From positions 1,054,001-1,118,000 of the forward strand of contig JAZAYU010000009.1 in assembly GCA_038501625.1 (NCBI GenBank): 64,000 nt of DNA, read 5' to 3'. The first letter of the stretch is position 1. Every line of letters starts with the position of its first letter. Below, in pieces: positions 1 through 15,300 of this stretch. The notes beneath the pieces are model-generated. The model was not told the origin of the DNA and made no database searches. It worked only from the letters and a program-made list of their open reading frames with translations. A program made the translations under genes and the position numbers. The DNA is from Corbicula japonica. Its lineage: Eukaryota; Mollusca; Bivalvia; Venerida; Cyrenidae.

Positions 1-21
1 ACTTTTTTCAACTTGAACAGT

Positions 22-158
22 GCCCAAGGATATAAAACTGAGCATGGAAACCAGTCAAAAATCTCATCTGATTGGCTGAAATGGTGACCAGTAACCAGCC
101 AATCAGATGCTTGAAATTTGAAACTGGTTACAAATCTCACCTATAAACCTTCAGCCCT
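22..158. repeat. F2 foldback repeat, diverged copy
   Basis: F2 is a family of about 150 bp that is almost a perfect palindrome. It starts near GGGCCCAAGATCATAAAACT or GGGCTGAAGGTTATAAAGC, has GCCAATCAGATGCTTGAGA on both arms and ends as the complement of its start. This copy lies in a CEP112 intron and its left arm is eroded. Confidence 0.8.
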
Positions 159-303
159 GACTATATGGATGCACATGGACCACACCATAATGTCCTCATT
201 CAGAGGCGGGAGGGTCCTTAAACTTGGAACAAACAACAACAACAGCAAATTAGGGATGCACAGGTTGATGTGGGCATGAGAATGAAAAGACAAGATGACC
301 TAC

Positions 304-366
304 ATCTGCTGATTTCTGTGCCCTCTCTGCATATTCTCTCTCAATCTGCTTTAACCTTTCATTGGT
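304..366 (-). CDS. CEP112: CEP112 exon 23 of those visible (residues 817-837)
   Basis: Phase 0 at both ends, acceptor TATTTCAG and donor GTAGGT. Encodes RLKQIEREYAERAQKSAD, close to the late coiled coil of human CEP112. It is the last CEP112 exon inside the window. Confidence 0.9.
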
Positions 367-3300
367 CTGAAATATAGAATAGTTACTTTGACTTTTCTTA
401 ATCAGAAATCTGTAATATCTCTTCTTTTCCACTTAACCCATTCCTCCATATATATATGCATTTTATGCATGTGCGACCAGAGTAGATCCAGAGCACATTC
501 GTGCCATCTGATCAGGATCTGCACAGGTCGCATTTTGGTCATTAATTACCTAATGAATAATCAATGGCATGGATGTGCCAGCTGATCTGTATCTAAACTG
601 TTTGCCCACGCAATTAAGGTGTATTTATAGAGGAAAGGGTTAACTGCTTACCAAATCTACAATCTGTGTATTGATGTTAATTATCACCAATAACTTGAAG
701 ATTGTATGAGGAATGTGTCAATTTGAGTGATAGTCATTTTAGTGTTTTGGAGGAGCAAGATACAGTGGACTCTCCAATCCAAAATAAAGAGTTCCCATTG
801 TATAGCACCACTACACTCGACCTCGGTTTAAAGTCTTTTGGAAAGACCGATAGTAAATTTTTAGTTGAAGAAGCAGTTATTCAAACTATCAATCACTGGA
901 CTCAGAGGAAGTCACAAGCTATTAATTCATTCTGAAAAACTCCACAAAGTAAAAACTTGCAATTTATTTCAAATGATCTTAAAACATCACATACACTAGC
1001 ACCTTAGAGTCATTTACAAATTACTTCTGACCTACAACAGTGTTGATCATGATCAGACTGCACAAATATGTATGCTTATCCATATCTTCATTGATAACAC
1101 ATAGAACATAAGCCATATCTAAGGTGAAAGTTAACAGGGATAACTAAAACTTCAGTCTATTTGCTTAAATCCAGTTGTATTCTACTGTAGATCTGACCAA
1201 CTCTGTGGAAGTCCCATATTGATAAATAAACACATGTATCAGTTTTTGTCCTTAAAAATTCAAACCTTTCAAACCATAAGTAAATGAAAATCTTAATTAT
1301 TTACAAGCTTTATTAATTGGAAATGGGTGTTTTCCATTGGCAAACAGTGTAGATGAAGATCAGCCAGCAAATCTGTGACGTTTGATCAGGATCAGCAATG
1401 TTTGCTTTTTTCTTCATCAGGTTATTTCTAACCAATAAGAGAACTGCATAGATCCTGGTAAGACCGCACTGGTACACACATGATGAAGTAAATATGGAGT
1501 AAAGCGTTAATTAAAAGTACACAACAGATGTGATGTCTAATCAGGATTTGCAATGTTGGTTTTTTAATTCATTCGGTTATTTCTGAATAATAAGTGAACA
1601 GTATAGATCCTGATTAGACAGCACAGATGTTCCTGCTAATCTGGATCCACACTGTTCGTACATGATAAAAGCTGCATATATTCAGTAAAGGGTAAATTAG
1701 AAGTACACAACAGATGAGTTACCTTTCCAAGTACATGTTCCATCTCTGTGCTGTGTGTCTTCTGTAGCTCTAACCTCTGCTGCTCCATCTCTGAACGCAT
1801 TTTGCTCATCTGAAAATGAGAATCCAGATAAAGAAAACAAAAAAGGCAAACAAATCTGTAACTGATAATGTGGTATTACTTGATTTTCTGGAGACTTGTT
1901 TTTTTGCCCAAAGTTGTAAATGAAAGTTTCACTCAAATACAAATACAATTGTATAGCACAGAAAGTACTGAACAATATTCTATTGCGCTTCACACAGTTC
2001 ATGAGCTTTGTAAGAAGTCATATCGAACATAAACAAGTAAGCCATTCAACTGGAAAACATTATAAACAAATAAGTTTTCAGGAATTAATTCATGCATTTA
2101 AATTTATTTACAAGGTTATATTTTGCATAAATATGGTTGTGAAACAGCACAAAAGTTTATCAACAGCAAAAATACGATTCCACAGTAAACAAAATATTTT
2201 CCTTTGCTTGTTTACATTTTGTACTTCTGTTTAAAGTCCCTCTTTTGCTCTTAAGAAAAACAAGCTATTAGTCTACATCCTGCAGAAGCTTTGATCAGAG
2301 TCACACAATGTCATATATCCTTGTGAAGCTTTGATCAGAGTTACACAATGTCAATCAGTGACAGAACATCTAGACAATCTGGACTAAAACATTTAAGTCA
2401 TGTTTGAACAATTCTGGAATAAACTGGTAACGGAGATTTTAAAAAAAAAGAGTCTTTGAATTGTCAGGTAGAACAAGCTTGAGACTGATCAGCAGAATGC
2501 TCTGATACCCCTGATAGCACTTGTTCCTTTTACCATTCAAAAACCACATCCTGTCTTGGATTTCAACCAGTTTGTGTGATGCTAACTTAGTCCATTACTT
2601 TTGTCTTCTTTGGAGTGTATTTTTGCAAACAGTTCAGATCTATAATTTAATTTCCTACACATTCCATTGTCTTGTCTGACTGAGAGAGTCGAGTTACTTA
2701 TGTGGAGGGCATCAGCCCTACTCTTGCTATTGTATCTGTTCTTATGGCAAGAGCAGATCAAGATCAACCTGCACATCCATTACGTCTGATCATGATCTGC
2801 ACTGTTTGCTAATCAGTCAGTAAATTTTCTATGAAAACCTTTATAAACCATAAATGGTATTGTCCAAATTGAAGACAGTGCACTTCATTTTAGAATCTCA
2901 GCAAGTGAAGGGTTAATAAAAGATAAGCAGCTTAGGCTTGCAGTTGTTCAGGTCTGGTCCTGATTTCACATGTGAAAGGATAATCATGGTTATCAGTCTT
3001 TATGGTGTACCCACCTAGCTGGCCTGTATAGGGTACCCACCTAGCGGGCCTGTATGGTGTACCCAACTAGCGGGGCTGTATGGTGTACCCACTTAGTGGG
3101 CCTGTATGATGTACCCACTTAGCAGGCCTGTATAGTGTACCCACCTAGTGGGCCTATATGTTGTACCCACCTAGCGGGCCTTTACGGTGTAACTACCTAG
3201 CAGGCCTGTATGGTGTACCCACTTAGCGGGCCTATATGGTGTACCCACCTCAGTTTCCTGATCTCTCTGCATCTTCTGTTTTTCCTCCTCTCTCAGCAGG

Positions 3301-6300
3301 CCAAGCTCTACCAGCTGTTGCTTTCTCAGTTGGTTGGCCTGCACCACCTCCTCACGGAGTTCCTGCTCTCGTAACTCTAAACCAGCTATTTTCTGTAAAA
3401 TAGCAAAGGGAATACTGCTGGTGATACTACACTGTATTATGTTTGTATATAAGTCCCTAGGATTTAAGTAGGAATATGGATACGATGAGCTACACTTGTG
3501 CTTATCATAGTTCATTCATGTTGGTTCTCATATGCACATATTCTAAATGAAAACATTTACCAAATGGGTTCAAGTTTGGGTACACTGAAAGTTACATCAT
3601 AAAGAAACATTTTGGTGCCATTTCATGCAATCTTTCGAAATCATGCAAATATGCATTAAAAAAAACAACATAAAATAAAAAGAAAAGGAGTTATTATCAG
3701 CGGAAGATAGCAAATGTGACCTTGACCTAAAGAATTTGGTATCATCAGAAGTGTGTTGTCATAAGCAAAATAATTTGAAAGTTTGATGAAGAAATTTAAA
3801 AATTGCAAAGTTTTAGCCAACGTTAAATTTTGTGACGGACGGACAGACAGACCGACGGACAAATGGAAGGACGGACCAATGGGAGAACGGACAAAGTGAT
3901 CCCTATGTATTGCCTTTTTTTAAAAAGGTGACACAATAACAAATATCCTCTATACCTTGGCATCTTTCTCCTGTCTTGCATGCATCCTTCTCTCGAGATC
4001 TGTGATTTCCTGCCGATGTAGTGACTTGAGATTCTCTGTCTCTTTCTCATGCTCACCGTGGATAAACTCTTTCTGCAGGTGGAAATCCTTCAACATCTGA
4101 GCTTTCTCTTGTTCAAATGACATCTTTATCTCCATTACCTGTATAAGATAATACAAAACCCTGGTGAATCCATTGGCAACATACAATGGTTAGAAATACC
4201 AATAATAATATCCAACAAATCTAAAATAATAATAATGAGATAATGAGTTTCACTTAGCAAATTCACACTGATTAAAAAAAAGCTTTCTCCAAGTTTCCAG
4301 GTTTCAAAATTAATAACTAAAATCTGCAGAGTTACATCATTTCAGTTTTCTATTTGCAGCCTTATTCAGAATTATTTGTGTAAGACATATTCATTTATGA
4401 AAAGCTTTAAAAGAATTACAAAATAAACACAATAAATTTTGTTTAATACTGGAACATTTTGGGTATCATAGTGTATTTAGTGCTGGGCCTATTTCATAAG
4501 CTCAACAACAGCAAAATTAATACATGCTATGTGTCTTATAAACGTTATACAACTACCAAACTTTATGTCAATGCAAAACTGCAAGTTTGAACTTTGAAGC
4601 AATAATTCTTCCCCATACAATCAAATGATACCACAGTATGGTACAGAATCTTAGACAATCTATAAAGATATGATTACCTCTCTGTTATGGCCAGCTTTCT
4701 CTTCATCCATCTGTCTATGAAACTCCTTGGCCTGTTTTTCCCGAGCCTGTTTAGACTTGTTCAAGTCTGCCTCGACACGGGACATCTGCTGCTTCATATC
4801 TTCAAACATTCTTGTCTGGTTCTTGTCCACTTGATCTTTGAATGCTGCCAGTGCTTTCTCCGACTCCTCTGCCTGGCTTCGATTCTTCTCAGACAGACGC
4901 TTGATCTCATCCTCTCGGTCTCTGCAATAACAATTATACCATTCTTTACTAGAGACAGAATGATATCTTAATAACTAATGCTTAATAAACTTATTTTCTT
5001 TAACAGAATCCCTTTTCTTTGAAAGATGTAAACAAATTCCTTTGAAAGCCAAGAGACTGGGTTGTGCATAAATTTATAAATGAGAATGAAAAGTGTGGAC
5101 TTGGATCAGACTGCACAAGTTGTCACCTTAGTGAATAAATGGTATAATTTCTTCTTGTTTTCAATGGTACTTATAATGTTTTTGCACTATGGTGACAAAG
5201 TATGCATGTTGACACTAACCTCCACTGAAAAATATTAGTCTTCAAGGATGGCAAAAGGATGTATAACTGACACTCAACAGTTGAAATATTAAGTACATGT
5301 AACTAATCATGTCATCACAGCCATGCTGTATGCAATATTAAATCTAAGAAGTCTCGTAGCCATTCCAGTTTATCTTTGTTGCATTTAAAAAGTTCCATTT
5401 ATTTTGAACACCCTAATAGACCTGAAATAAATCATAAGCTATGATAGTTATTCTAAGACAATTACACCCTAACAATGTCAGCATTGTTATTTTACCTGAC
5501 AATTTGTTCAAGACTTTTGATTTTCTTGTGAAGATCAGCATCAAGCTGGTCTATTTCTTTTTTGGCAGATGACATCTGAAATGTAATCAAATTAACAGCT
5601 CAGAAGGATTTAATTAGAAACCATTCTGCAAAATACGCACAATTAAAACCTGTCTGAAATAATATCATACCAGACTAGTCAATGTATTTCAGAGAATAAA
5701 TGAATTTTTTTGAAAGAAATACAGACTTATTTAACTATTTAAAACAGCTGATCTTCATTTTTAATTTTTAACATTTTTTTTCTATGCTGGTACCAGTTTT
5801 TGAATTATATACCTATTTGGAACTTTTAAAAAATGGGTTCAGGTTTAAGTGCATGTATATGACATCATAATATATCATAAACAGACATCTCTGGTGCCAT
5901 TTCAGGTAATTTTTTACAATGAAATCTCACAAATTATGATTTAAAATATAAAAATAAACAAATTGTTTTTACAAGTTTAAGAACCAAACATGTTTCACTA
6001 ATGAACATTAGAATGTTGTATTTCACTTTTGGCTATTTCACTAATGAAAGTACGAATTCTGAAGCTCAGTTAGTCAAATTATATATAAATATATATTATA
6101 TCTGACACCCATAAAATTTATATTTCATTTACCTGTTTTTCATGTAGTGTCTCCATATGGAACTTGTCCTGTTTGTGAACCTGTTCGAGCTCTCGGATCT
6201 GACGTTGTCTTTGTTCCTCCGTATCCTTAAGGTTCCGCTTCAGCTGGTCAATGTGGGATTCTAACTCCGCTACTGTCTCAGCAGCCTATTAACATAAACC

Positions 6301-9300
6301 ATACAGCTTGTTAAAGAACCGTACAATCTCTAAAATGTATTATTGTGTTATTTGGCTGTATTATTTTAGCCAATTTTTGGTTAAATTTTGCTTGAGAAGG
6401 AAAATATAACACTGTCAAATCATGTTACTCTGTACAAAGCTAAAATGGACACTTGTTAAACATGGTTAATATTACATCTTATAATGTCTTAAATGTTTCT
6501 ACTTCAACTGGATGCTGAAAAATTCGTCTATAATGTTCTTTTAAAACTAACTGATGCAAGAAATGATAAGACCATTTATATTTGCATAAAATTGAGTATT
6601 TATGTATATGTTAATTTTTAAACATATGCTACATGATTCACACTAAACTGCAGAGACCCAAGTTTACAAAAATAGCTAAATCTTTTCTTACTTCCCTCCC
6701 CACACAAGGCCATAAATAACAAAAGAATTATGTCCACTGCAGTATTTGAATGGATTTTAAGTTTAAAAAAAAACATACTTTTTGATAATTTGTATATTTA
6801 CAAGTGAAGATGCCCTTAATGTGACTGAACATTAAATTGACAATATTATTACATATTATTCTCATATTGACTGCTTTTAAGAAATTAAAACACAGATATG
6901 GTCACTTCTCTATGATTGGAAATCAACACTGCTTTACAATGATAAAAAAGGCTAAAAAAAAAAAGAATAAGTAAGTGTTGTATTAATGGGTTGTATTTAA
7001 TTGAAAAAAGAAAATGATCAAAAACAAAGTGATGATCATTAAATAAGCAAAGAATGACTTGAAAGTTTTAATATTAAAAGCATTAAGAATTTAAGAAATA
7101 AATTAGTTTTAAGTGTAAGTAAATCAAAGCATCACATGAAAACTTTAACCCTTTCCTACATAAATACGCATTTTTATGCATGTGCAACCAGTGTAGATCC
7201 AAATCAGCCGGCACATCCGTGCCGTCTGATCAGGATCTGCACTGGTCGCATTTTGGTCAGAAATAACCTAACGAATAAAAAAGCGAACAGTGCAGATTCT
7301 GATCAGACGGCACGGATGTGCCGGCTGATCTGGATCTACACTGGTTGCCCAAGCAATAAGGGTGTTTTTGTGGAGGAAAGGGTTAAAGAAGAATGACTAA
7401 ATTTCGCATTTTTAATTGACAATAAGTAATATCTGAATATTTATGTTTCGATTAAACAAACCAACATTTCATTAAATAAAGTTTTACCTTTTTTCATATT
7501 TCCTTAACCTTCAGAATTTATATACAGAGCTTTGCATGACTCAGTTACAGGGATATATCTTACTGTAACATGAAATTACAAGTTAATGTTTTAGTGCTTC
7601 TTGTTCAAACATCCATATTTCATTTAATAATCCCTAGGCTGCTTAGTCAAACAACAGGTAGCTGATTTCAAAAGTCAGCATTTGAAGTCAACATTTAAGA
7701 GCACTTAACACTATGTTCAAACAAATCAGACAAATAAACCTTAAACATTTCAACAATTTTTTTATTTGCAAAACATTTAATATTTATCACTGTGACAGTA
7801 CTTTAAAAACTTCTTTGATAAACATTTTATATTTATCACAGTATTTTAACAAATGCAATTGTGTTGACAAAAGTCATACTTTCAACAAATACAATTATTC
7901 TGACAAACTTTGGTTTGGATTGCAAAATGCATGATGTTCAAATTCAACACAACACATGCATCTTATACATGCAAGGCTTATTTGGTGTAAAACTGGTCCA
8001 TCACATTCGACGGACTGTCCTTTTTTTAATTCTCATGTAGTTATTGCATGCAGCACTCAAATGCTTTTTCTTGTGAATAGTAAAACAAAACAAACCCACT
8101 CATTCCATCTTCACTTAGCCCTAATCATGCTGAAGGTTTAGTGAAACTGGATGGAATGTTCCATCTGAGAACTAAGATAGTAAGATAGAGCAAGCATGCA
8201 CCCCTCTATGCTGTCTGTCTCTCTTCAGTTATATTCCATGCACCAACATATAGACAGTTTTGAAATGTAAAGCTATTCAGTTTGGAAAGTAAACTACATG
8301 CCAACTATTATTTTTATTTAATTCAGAGCAAACAACTTAACAAAACCACTTAAATCAAGTTTTGAAACTACATTTGAATTTTATTTTGTATTCTGTTATG
8401 TTCAATTTGTTTAAAAATGTTAAATTAAAGAATTAATTTTTGTATCCTTTTTACTAAAGTTTTGACAATCAAATCATAAAATTTAATAAAAAAATTATCC
8501 AGTATCATAACACATTAAAATAATAAAAAAAAAATTCTTTATTTTCCACAACCTGGATTATAACAGTAAAATACTGGTAACAGTGAGATCAGATTGGGCT
8601 TTTTCATATTTATAAATTAGTAGCATTATTAGTTGGACTTGAAATAAATTCAAATTAGAATGAAAATTAAAATGGTACTAAAAGAAATCAAAAGAAATAA
8701 AGGAAATATGTTAATAAAATGAGTTCAAGCGTTTGAAGACAATGAAAGTCAAATTTTAAATGAAATAAACAAATACTGAAAACAAGTTAACGGACATACA
8801 ACTTGTGCAACCACATAATACGTCAGTTTTTCAAGTGTTCATAAAAAAAGGTCTAAAGTCTCAAAAACATATTTTCTGCAGTACTGAGTTGACAATGTAA
8901 AGAAGACGAGACTCACTAAAACCTACATACTGTCACCACAAAGTGCCCAGAAAGGAGAGCTGAGATATTTCTATGAAATCTGACTAGTTATGATTAAATT
9001 TTGTGATCAAGAAAGCAATATTTATTATCAGTGTACTACATTAAAATGGTCACGACATTCAACTACTAAAAAACCCCTTCTGAAATTTCAAGCTGAATTT
9101 TATCTTTATTATCAAAACACAAATCTGCTGCAAATTCAGAGAAAATTCCTTTAAAATTGACATTTTAACATGATTAAGTGAATAATTTTGAAGAAAATTA
9201 AGCATTGTTTTTATTGAAAGCTATCATTCCTTTTATTAGATTTCTAGTTTACTTTCATTAAATCATTTTTTTCAAGTTTAAACTAGCCAGATTTCAATAG

Positions 9301-12300
9301 AAGCAATAATAGACACCATTTTAAAATTAAAAACAGGTTTAACCCAGTTCTAAAATACACTTTACATTATTATCTTGTGTTGCTATTATTGCTTCCATTT
9401 CCTATAGAGTTTGTGTGTTACCTTAAAATAACGCCCATGTGCATACATATAACCATGCTACAGAATTCAGAAAGTAGTCAACAGTCACAGGCACAATGAT
9501 ATGTTGTAAGTGATTTACAAACAAGTACAGGGCCCAACAAGATTAAACTAAATTGGAGACCGTTCTCTAATCTAAAGCAATTGATTGACCAAAATTGAGA
9601 TTTGCTTGAGATTTGAGATTCTCAGGGCTCAGTAGCTCACTCAATCTATCTCTGAATTTTGGAATTATAAACACCATTCAATGTTTGTTTACCATGTTGT
9701 ATTGATTTGGCATCAGAGAGCAGAGCAAATTCATTAAACTGTTTGGAAATCCAAAATATTTTAGCATAGACATTAAGTAGACTGGTTGCAAATTAGCCCA
9801 CATTCACTATCAATTGTACATAACAAAAATATTACCAGAAACAAGCAAACATACATCATACACCAAGGGAAATTGAGGCTTACTGACTCTGCAACAAGTG
9901 TAGATCCTGATTTAACTGATGGCTACCATGGTTCAAAAAAGGATCTAAACTCTGTTCTAGATGCATTAAAATGCTCTTTTGTCTGAATGGCCAACAATAC
10001 AGACCCTGATCAGACTGTGTAACAATACAGACCCTGATCAGACTGTGTGCAAGAGCAAGCTGATCTTTTGGTTTATACTGTGTTGCATTAGACTAGAAGC
10101 CCTGTTTTGACATGGTGACATTAAAATGTCATCTAACAAATTATATTTTTCAATATAATCTATGTACCAGTATTTCGTAAGTTGACCTCTTGAGCTTGAA
10201 CATGTTAGGTGATAACTCCAATATATGGTATGACAGAATTTACAGACTGCTTAAGGTTCTTTTCTTGAATTGCACAATAACTGATTATGTAAAAAATGAT
10301 TTTAATGTAAACATGTATTTAAGAACTGTAACTGAATAATGATGACTAAGGAAAAATCAAGCACATGGAAGGGTTTCAGTACTTTAGTTGGATGGAATGC
10401 AAATGGTAATAAATATTGCAATTTAATGGGGTATAAAAACAATATAGCAACACCATTTTTTATCACAGAATTTCTGTCAACAAAATCATCAAAATTTACT
10501 ATCTTCTTGATGTTAAAAGTCATTCAGACCAATATTCAATATAACATTAAAATATTTAACCCTTTCCTCCATATATACCCATTTTTACGCATGTGCAATC
10601 AGTGTAGATCCAGATCAGCTTACACATCCATGCTGTCTGATCAGGATCTGCACTGGTTGCATTTTGGTCAAAAGTACCCTAACAAATAAAAAAGCAAACA
10701 GTTTAGATCCTGATCAGATGGCACAAATGTGCTGGCGATCTGGATCTTAACTGTTTGCCCAGGCAATAAAGGTGTATCTATAGAGGAAAGAGTTAACATG
10801 CTTCATCATAGATGAAAATATCAGTCTTGAAACATGACATGTCATGCTAATATTTGTTTTCAGAAAGCCTTGCTACACATTCCATATGGTGAGTAATTTT
10901 CCTTGCTTATTATGCATTTGAAAGAATTAAATTCTCAATATATCAAAACTTGTCATTAAATCGCTTAATATTTATAAAAAAAAAATAAAATGTAGGTATC
11001 TGTTGTTGTCTTGTTTTTCCAAAACTTGCAAAAACTTTACAAAAACATGTTACATGTTACCTTAAACATATCACAACAAGAATTTTCTTTGAAGAATGCT
11101 AGTTTAATTATTATAAATCCAAAGTTTCCATTCTAAAAATCTAAGAAAAGTTTCCATTCCAAACAAAATATAAATACACCAAAACATTGTATTCCCATGA
11201 AAATCTCTACAGCAAACTGTTATAACCAATCAGGACAACAGGACCTACCTTGGTTTGAGCCATACTGTGTTCCTGCTTGAGGAAGTCAATGTTGGACTCG
11301 GTCTTACGCTGTAGGGATCTCAGATCCTGGTCGTGTTGCTCCAAGGACCGCTGGTGGTCCTGCTCCAGAGATAACATTCTGTAACACAACAAGGAGTGAG
11401 CAAGTGAGCACGTGGGACAGTAACACAGAGGTACATATTTTTAACTATGCACTTCTAAGGCCTTGAATGGACCAGAGCTTGATCCTGGATTTCACATTGA
11501 AGGGGAGGAGGCATGTAAGTAAAGAGAATGCTTCCTAAGAAAATGTTGAAAGAAAGATTGCAAAATGGTGCAATCTGGAAACAATACGCTTGCAGAGATA
11601 CTGAAAATTTAAATTAATGGTTTTCTTTTCTTTTTGCACTCAAAAATTTTAGAGGAAAGATGTTAGGATGATTTTGTCCTCACTGAATCTGCATATGTCA
11701 ACAGCATCACTTATCCTTGCAAGTGCTGTAATATACATGATAATTGTTCTCAAGAATGTAACCTGGGACCACTAAGCACTAGGGCTGTCTATCTTTCATG
11801 AAATTTTGATAAGAAAAAAGAATATATTAGAATGACAACATAAGAATTGAACTCAAAATTTAATAGGACATTACAAACATTGGGGATGTTTAATATAATA
11901 CTAAAGCCCGACAGCTTCATACACTTAAAACAACACAAACCTTTTTTATACCCTGATGAACACAATAAACCATTTATATAATTCTTAAATTCTGATCTTC
12001 CACACGTGTTTTAATAAATCATGACAAATATCACTCACTTGTCTTGTTGGGTTCTTAATTCTGACTTGAATCGTTCAATTCTTGACTCGGCCTCACTCTT
12101 CTCCTTCTCCAGCTGAGCACGAGATTTCTTAACATTCTCTGTCTCATTCATCAACTGCTGCACACGACCCTCCAGCTCCTTGATCACATTTTGCTGAAAT
12201 ATTTGAAATTATTAAACCAATCAAAGAAAGATAATTAAAGAATAATAATTAAAGTTGACTTCAGACATTAACTTCCAACTCATCCAAGTTTTGATCATAA

Positions 12301-15300
12301 TTTAAAATCAAACTCAATAATGTGACACATCAGAAATATATGTATTTGGCATTTTAAGTTCCAGAAGGACTTTTAAAATTTATGCCTTAAAAAGGGGTTA
12401 TATTGCATATGCAACCAGTGTAGATCCAGATCAGCTGGCAAATCCATAGCATCATATCAGTATCTACACTGTTTGCTTTTTGATTCATTACATTATTTCT
12501 GAAGCAAATAGTGTAAATGATGATCAAACAGCAAGGATGTGCTAGCAGATCTGGATCTACACTGTTTGCACATGCTATAAAAACCCATATATGGAGTTAA
12601 GGGTCAAGTCTAACAAATAGTGTTAACTCAGTGTCCAGCAGGCCAGGAAAAGACTTACTGTAGAGGTAGTTTGAGAACTGTATTCTTTCTCCATTTTCTG
12701 AAGTCGAGCATTAGTATCATCCAGAATCTCCTGTATGTTTTTTGTGTGCTGTTTCTGCATCTCAAACTTCTCTTGCTCAAACTCCGACACTATGTCATTG
12801 ATCTGAAAACACCAACATTCCTTCGATAACTTCTTTGTCCAAGGTTATAAATGACCAGTCGCCATTTCAGCCAATCAGATGCTTGAGATTTGAGACTGGT
12901 TTCCAATCTCAGTTTTATAACCTTCAGCCCTTATTTCCATATCCCCAAATCTTTCATCAGGGGCTTCATTTACACCTTACAATCAAGGATCAAGATACTA
13001 GTAATGCATGGCTGACATTTTCTGAGGGTCAAAATAATACACTGTAAGGAAATTTTGCCCTTTTTGGTTGAAATTCTTAAGTGTCAAACTGAGCATTTCT
13101 TGGATTTTCAAAGGTTTAAACCCAGTATAAGGAGTCCCTGTTTCATTCATTTTGATAGTTTAATTGGCATGGTGGCTGTAAAAACTCTGTGTGTACACTC
13201 ACTCCATGCCTTATTAATTGATTGTTATCTCACCTTTTTCTCAAACTCCTGTCTCTTGGTGGTATTGGTCTCTTCCACAATTTGCTTCATCTCACTGAGT
13301 TGTCTGTCCTTGGTCTCTTGCATCACCTGACTCTCTTTTAACAGATTCTGTACTGTAAAACACAATATCAATATCTTTAATATGACTGAAGTTTGAAGGA
13401 GATATTCCTAGAGTAAAATGTTGTCTTGTCAGTGTGAAAACACTTTTTTGCAGTAACTTGGCAGAGACCCTTTACCTGCATATCAAATATCAGCTTAACC
13501 CTTTAGATTCTGTGTATAGTCTAAACTTATTTTCTTAAGTAGCAGAATAATTGACAATTAGTTTATTTCTAATTAATTATGGTGGAAATATGTCAAAGTG
13601 CATAACTCAATAGTTTAAAATTTTAATACATCATTGAAAAAGACTGTTTTAATCCTTTACTTTAGGAGATATGGTTGTTACTCAAGGATGAACAGTGCAG
13701 ATCCAGAATGATCAGTAGGCTCATCTGATCAGGATCTAGACTGCTGTTAACCCTTTCCTCCATAGATACAACTTTATTGCGTAGGCGAACAGTTTAGATC
13801 CAGATCAGCCGGCACATCCGTGCCATCTGATCAGGATCTAAACTGTTTGCTTTTTGATTCATTAGTTTATTTCTCACCAAAATGCGACCAGTGCAGATCC
13901 TGATCAGACAGCACATGTGTGCCGGCTAATCTGGATCTACACTGGTCGCACATGCATAAAAATGTGTATATATGGAGGAAAGGGTTAAATTGATTAGGTT
14001 ATTTCTAACCAAGCAGATAACAGTGTTAATCCAAATCTGTTGGCATAGATGAGCTGGCTGATCAGGATCTACACTGTTAAAAGTTATATGAGGTTAAGGG
14101 TTAATTAGACAGTATGCCTTACTTTTCTTCTCCATTTTTGCCATATGTTCCTCCATATCTTTCATCTTGTTTCGATGCTGAACTTTTACATCTTCTATTT
14201 CCGCATTTTTACGATCCAGAATCTGTTGTTAACAAAAGTACATTATGAACATCTTGCTGTGTTAGAATGAAATTTCACAATGGTTTAATTTTTGCTTATT
14301 TCATGCAAGGAGATGTGTGCAAAATTAAACCTAGTGAAATCAAAATATTGAATATCAAGTTCAATGAGAATAATACAACAAACAAAATTGTATATTATAC
14401 CTTTAGCACAAAGTTTGATCCCTGCTAAATTTAATGATACAACAGTTATTTCAGTAGTGTACCAGCTAATCTGGATCTACACTGGTGTGATAAAACTTTT
14501 ATAATGGTTAAGATTGCTAAAGACAAGCTCAAGCTCAATTAACAAGAGCTATCACTGAAGGTGATTAATACCCCCGCAATATGGCTTTGTCAGAGTATAC
14601 AGAAATAATGTTCGCATCTTTTTAAAATGCGACACAAATTGTGCATGTATGTCATCTATATATAAAAATCTAAGTATTCGGTAAACAGGAAGTAGGTGAG
14701 CAAGGAGCATTAAATCGCTTTACACCATATGAGAATATATGATAAAGCAATAAGCAAAATATCAGGCGGCTGCATGTTTCAGTTGCTAAGAAAACTACAA
14801 CGGAAATTGTGCATGAATGTCAAGTATGTGCACAAATCTAAGTATTCGGTAAACAGAAAGTAGATGAGCAAGGAGCATAAAATTGCTTTACACCATATGG
14901 GACTATAGGATAAAGCATTATGCAAAATATCAGGCTGCTGCATGTTATAGTTGCTTAGAAAACTGCGACGGAAATTGTGCATGTATGTCAACTATGTGCA
15001 CAAATCTAAGTATTCGGTAAACAGGAAGTAGATGAGCAAGGAGCATAAAATCGCTTTACACCATATGGGACCAATAAGCAAAATATCAGGCTGCTGCATG
15101 TTTCAGTTGCTTAGAAAACTACAACGGAAATTGTGCATGTATGTCAACTATGTGCACAAATCTAAGTATTCGGTAAACAGGAAGTAGATGAGCAAGGAGC
15201 ATAAAATCGCTTTACACCATTAGGAACTATAGGATAAAGCATTATGCAAAATATCAGGCTGTTGCATGTTATAGTTGCTTAGAAAACTGCGACGGAAATT

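Larger units (their letters stand above)
6286..11248. other. Large CEP112 intron (about 5 kb), no gene
   Basis: Strongly AT-rich. It holds two full F1 copies (listed separately), an F1-like fragment near 9880-10075 with a tandemly repeated ACAGACCCTGATCAGACTGTG, and a possible eroded F2 at about 9530-9640. No coding signal on either strand. Confidence 0.6.

Noticed and set aside
702..935. 77-codon plus-strand open frame
   Set aside because: Intronic, no family pattern, no splice context; starts from a TTG or chance codon in AT-rich DNA.
4687..4971. 94-codon plus-strand open frame rich in Leu/Phe/Cys
   Set aside because: Exact antisense of CEP112 exon 19.
13055..13330. 91-codon plus-strand open frame
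   Set aside because: Mostly antisense of CEP112 exon 13.
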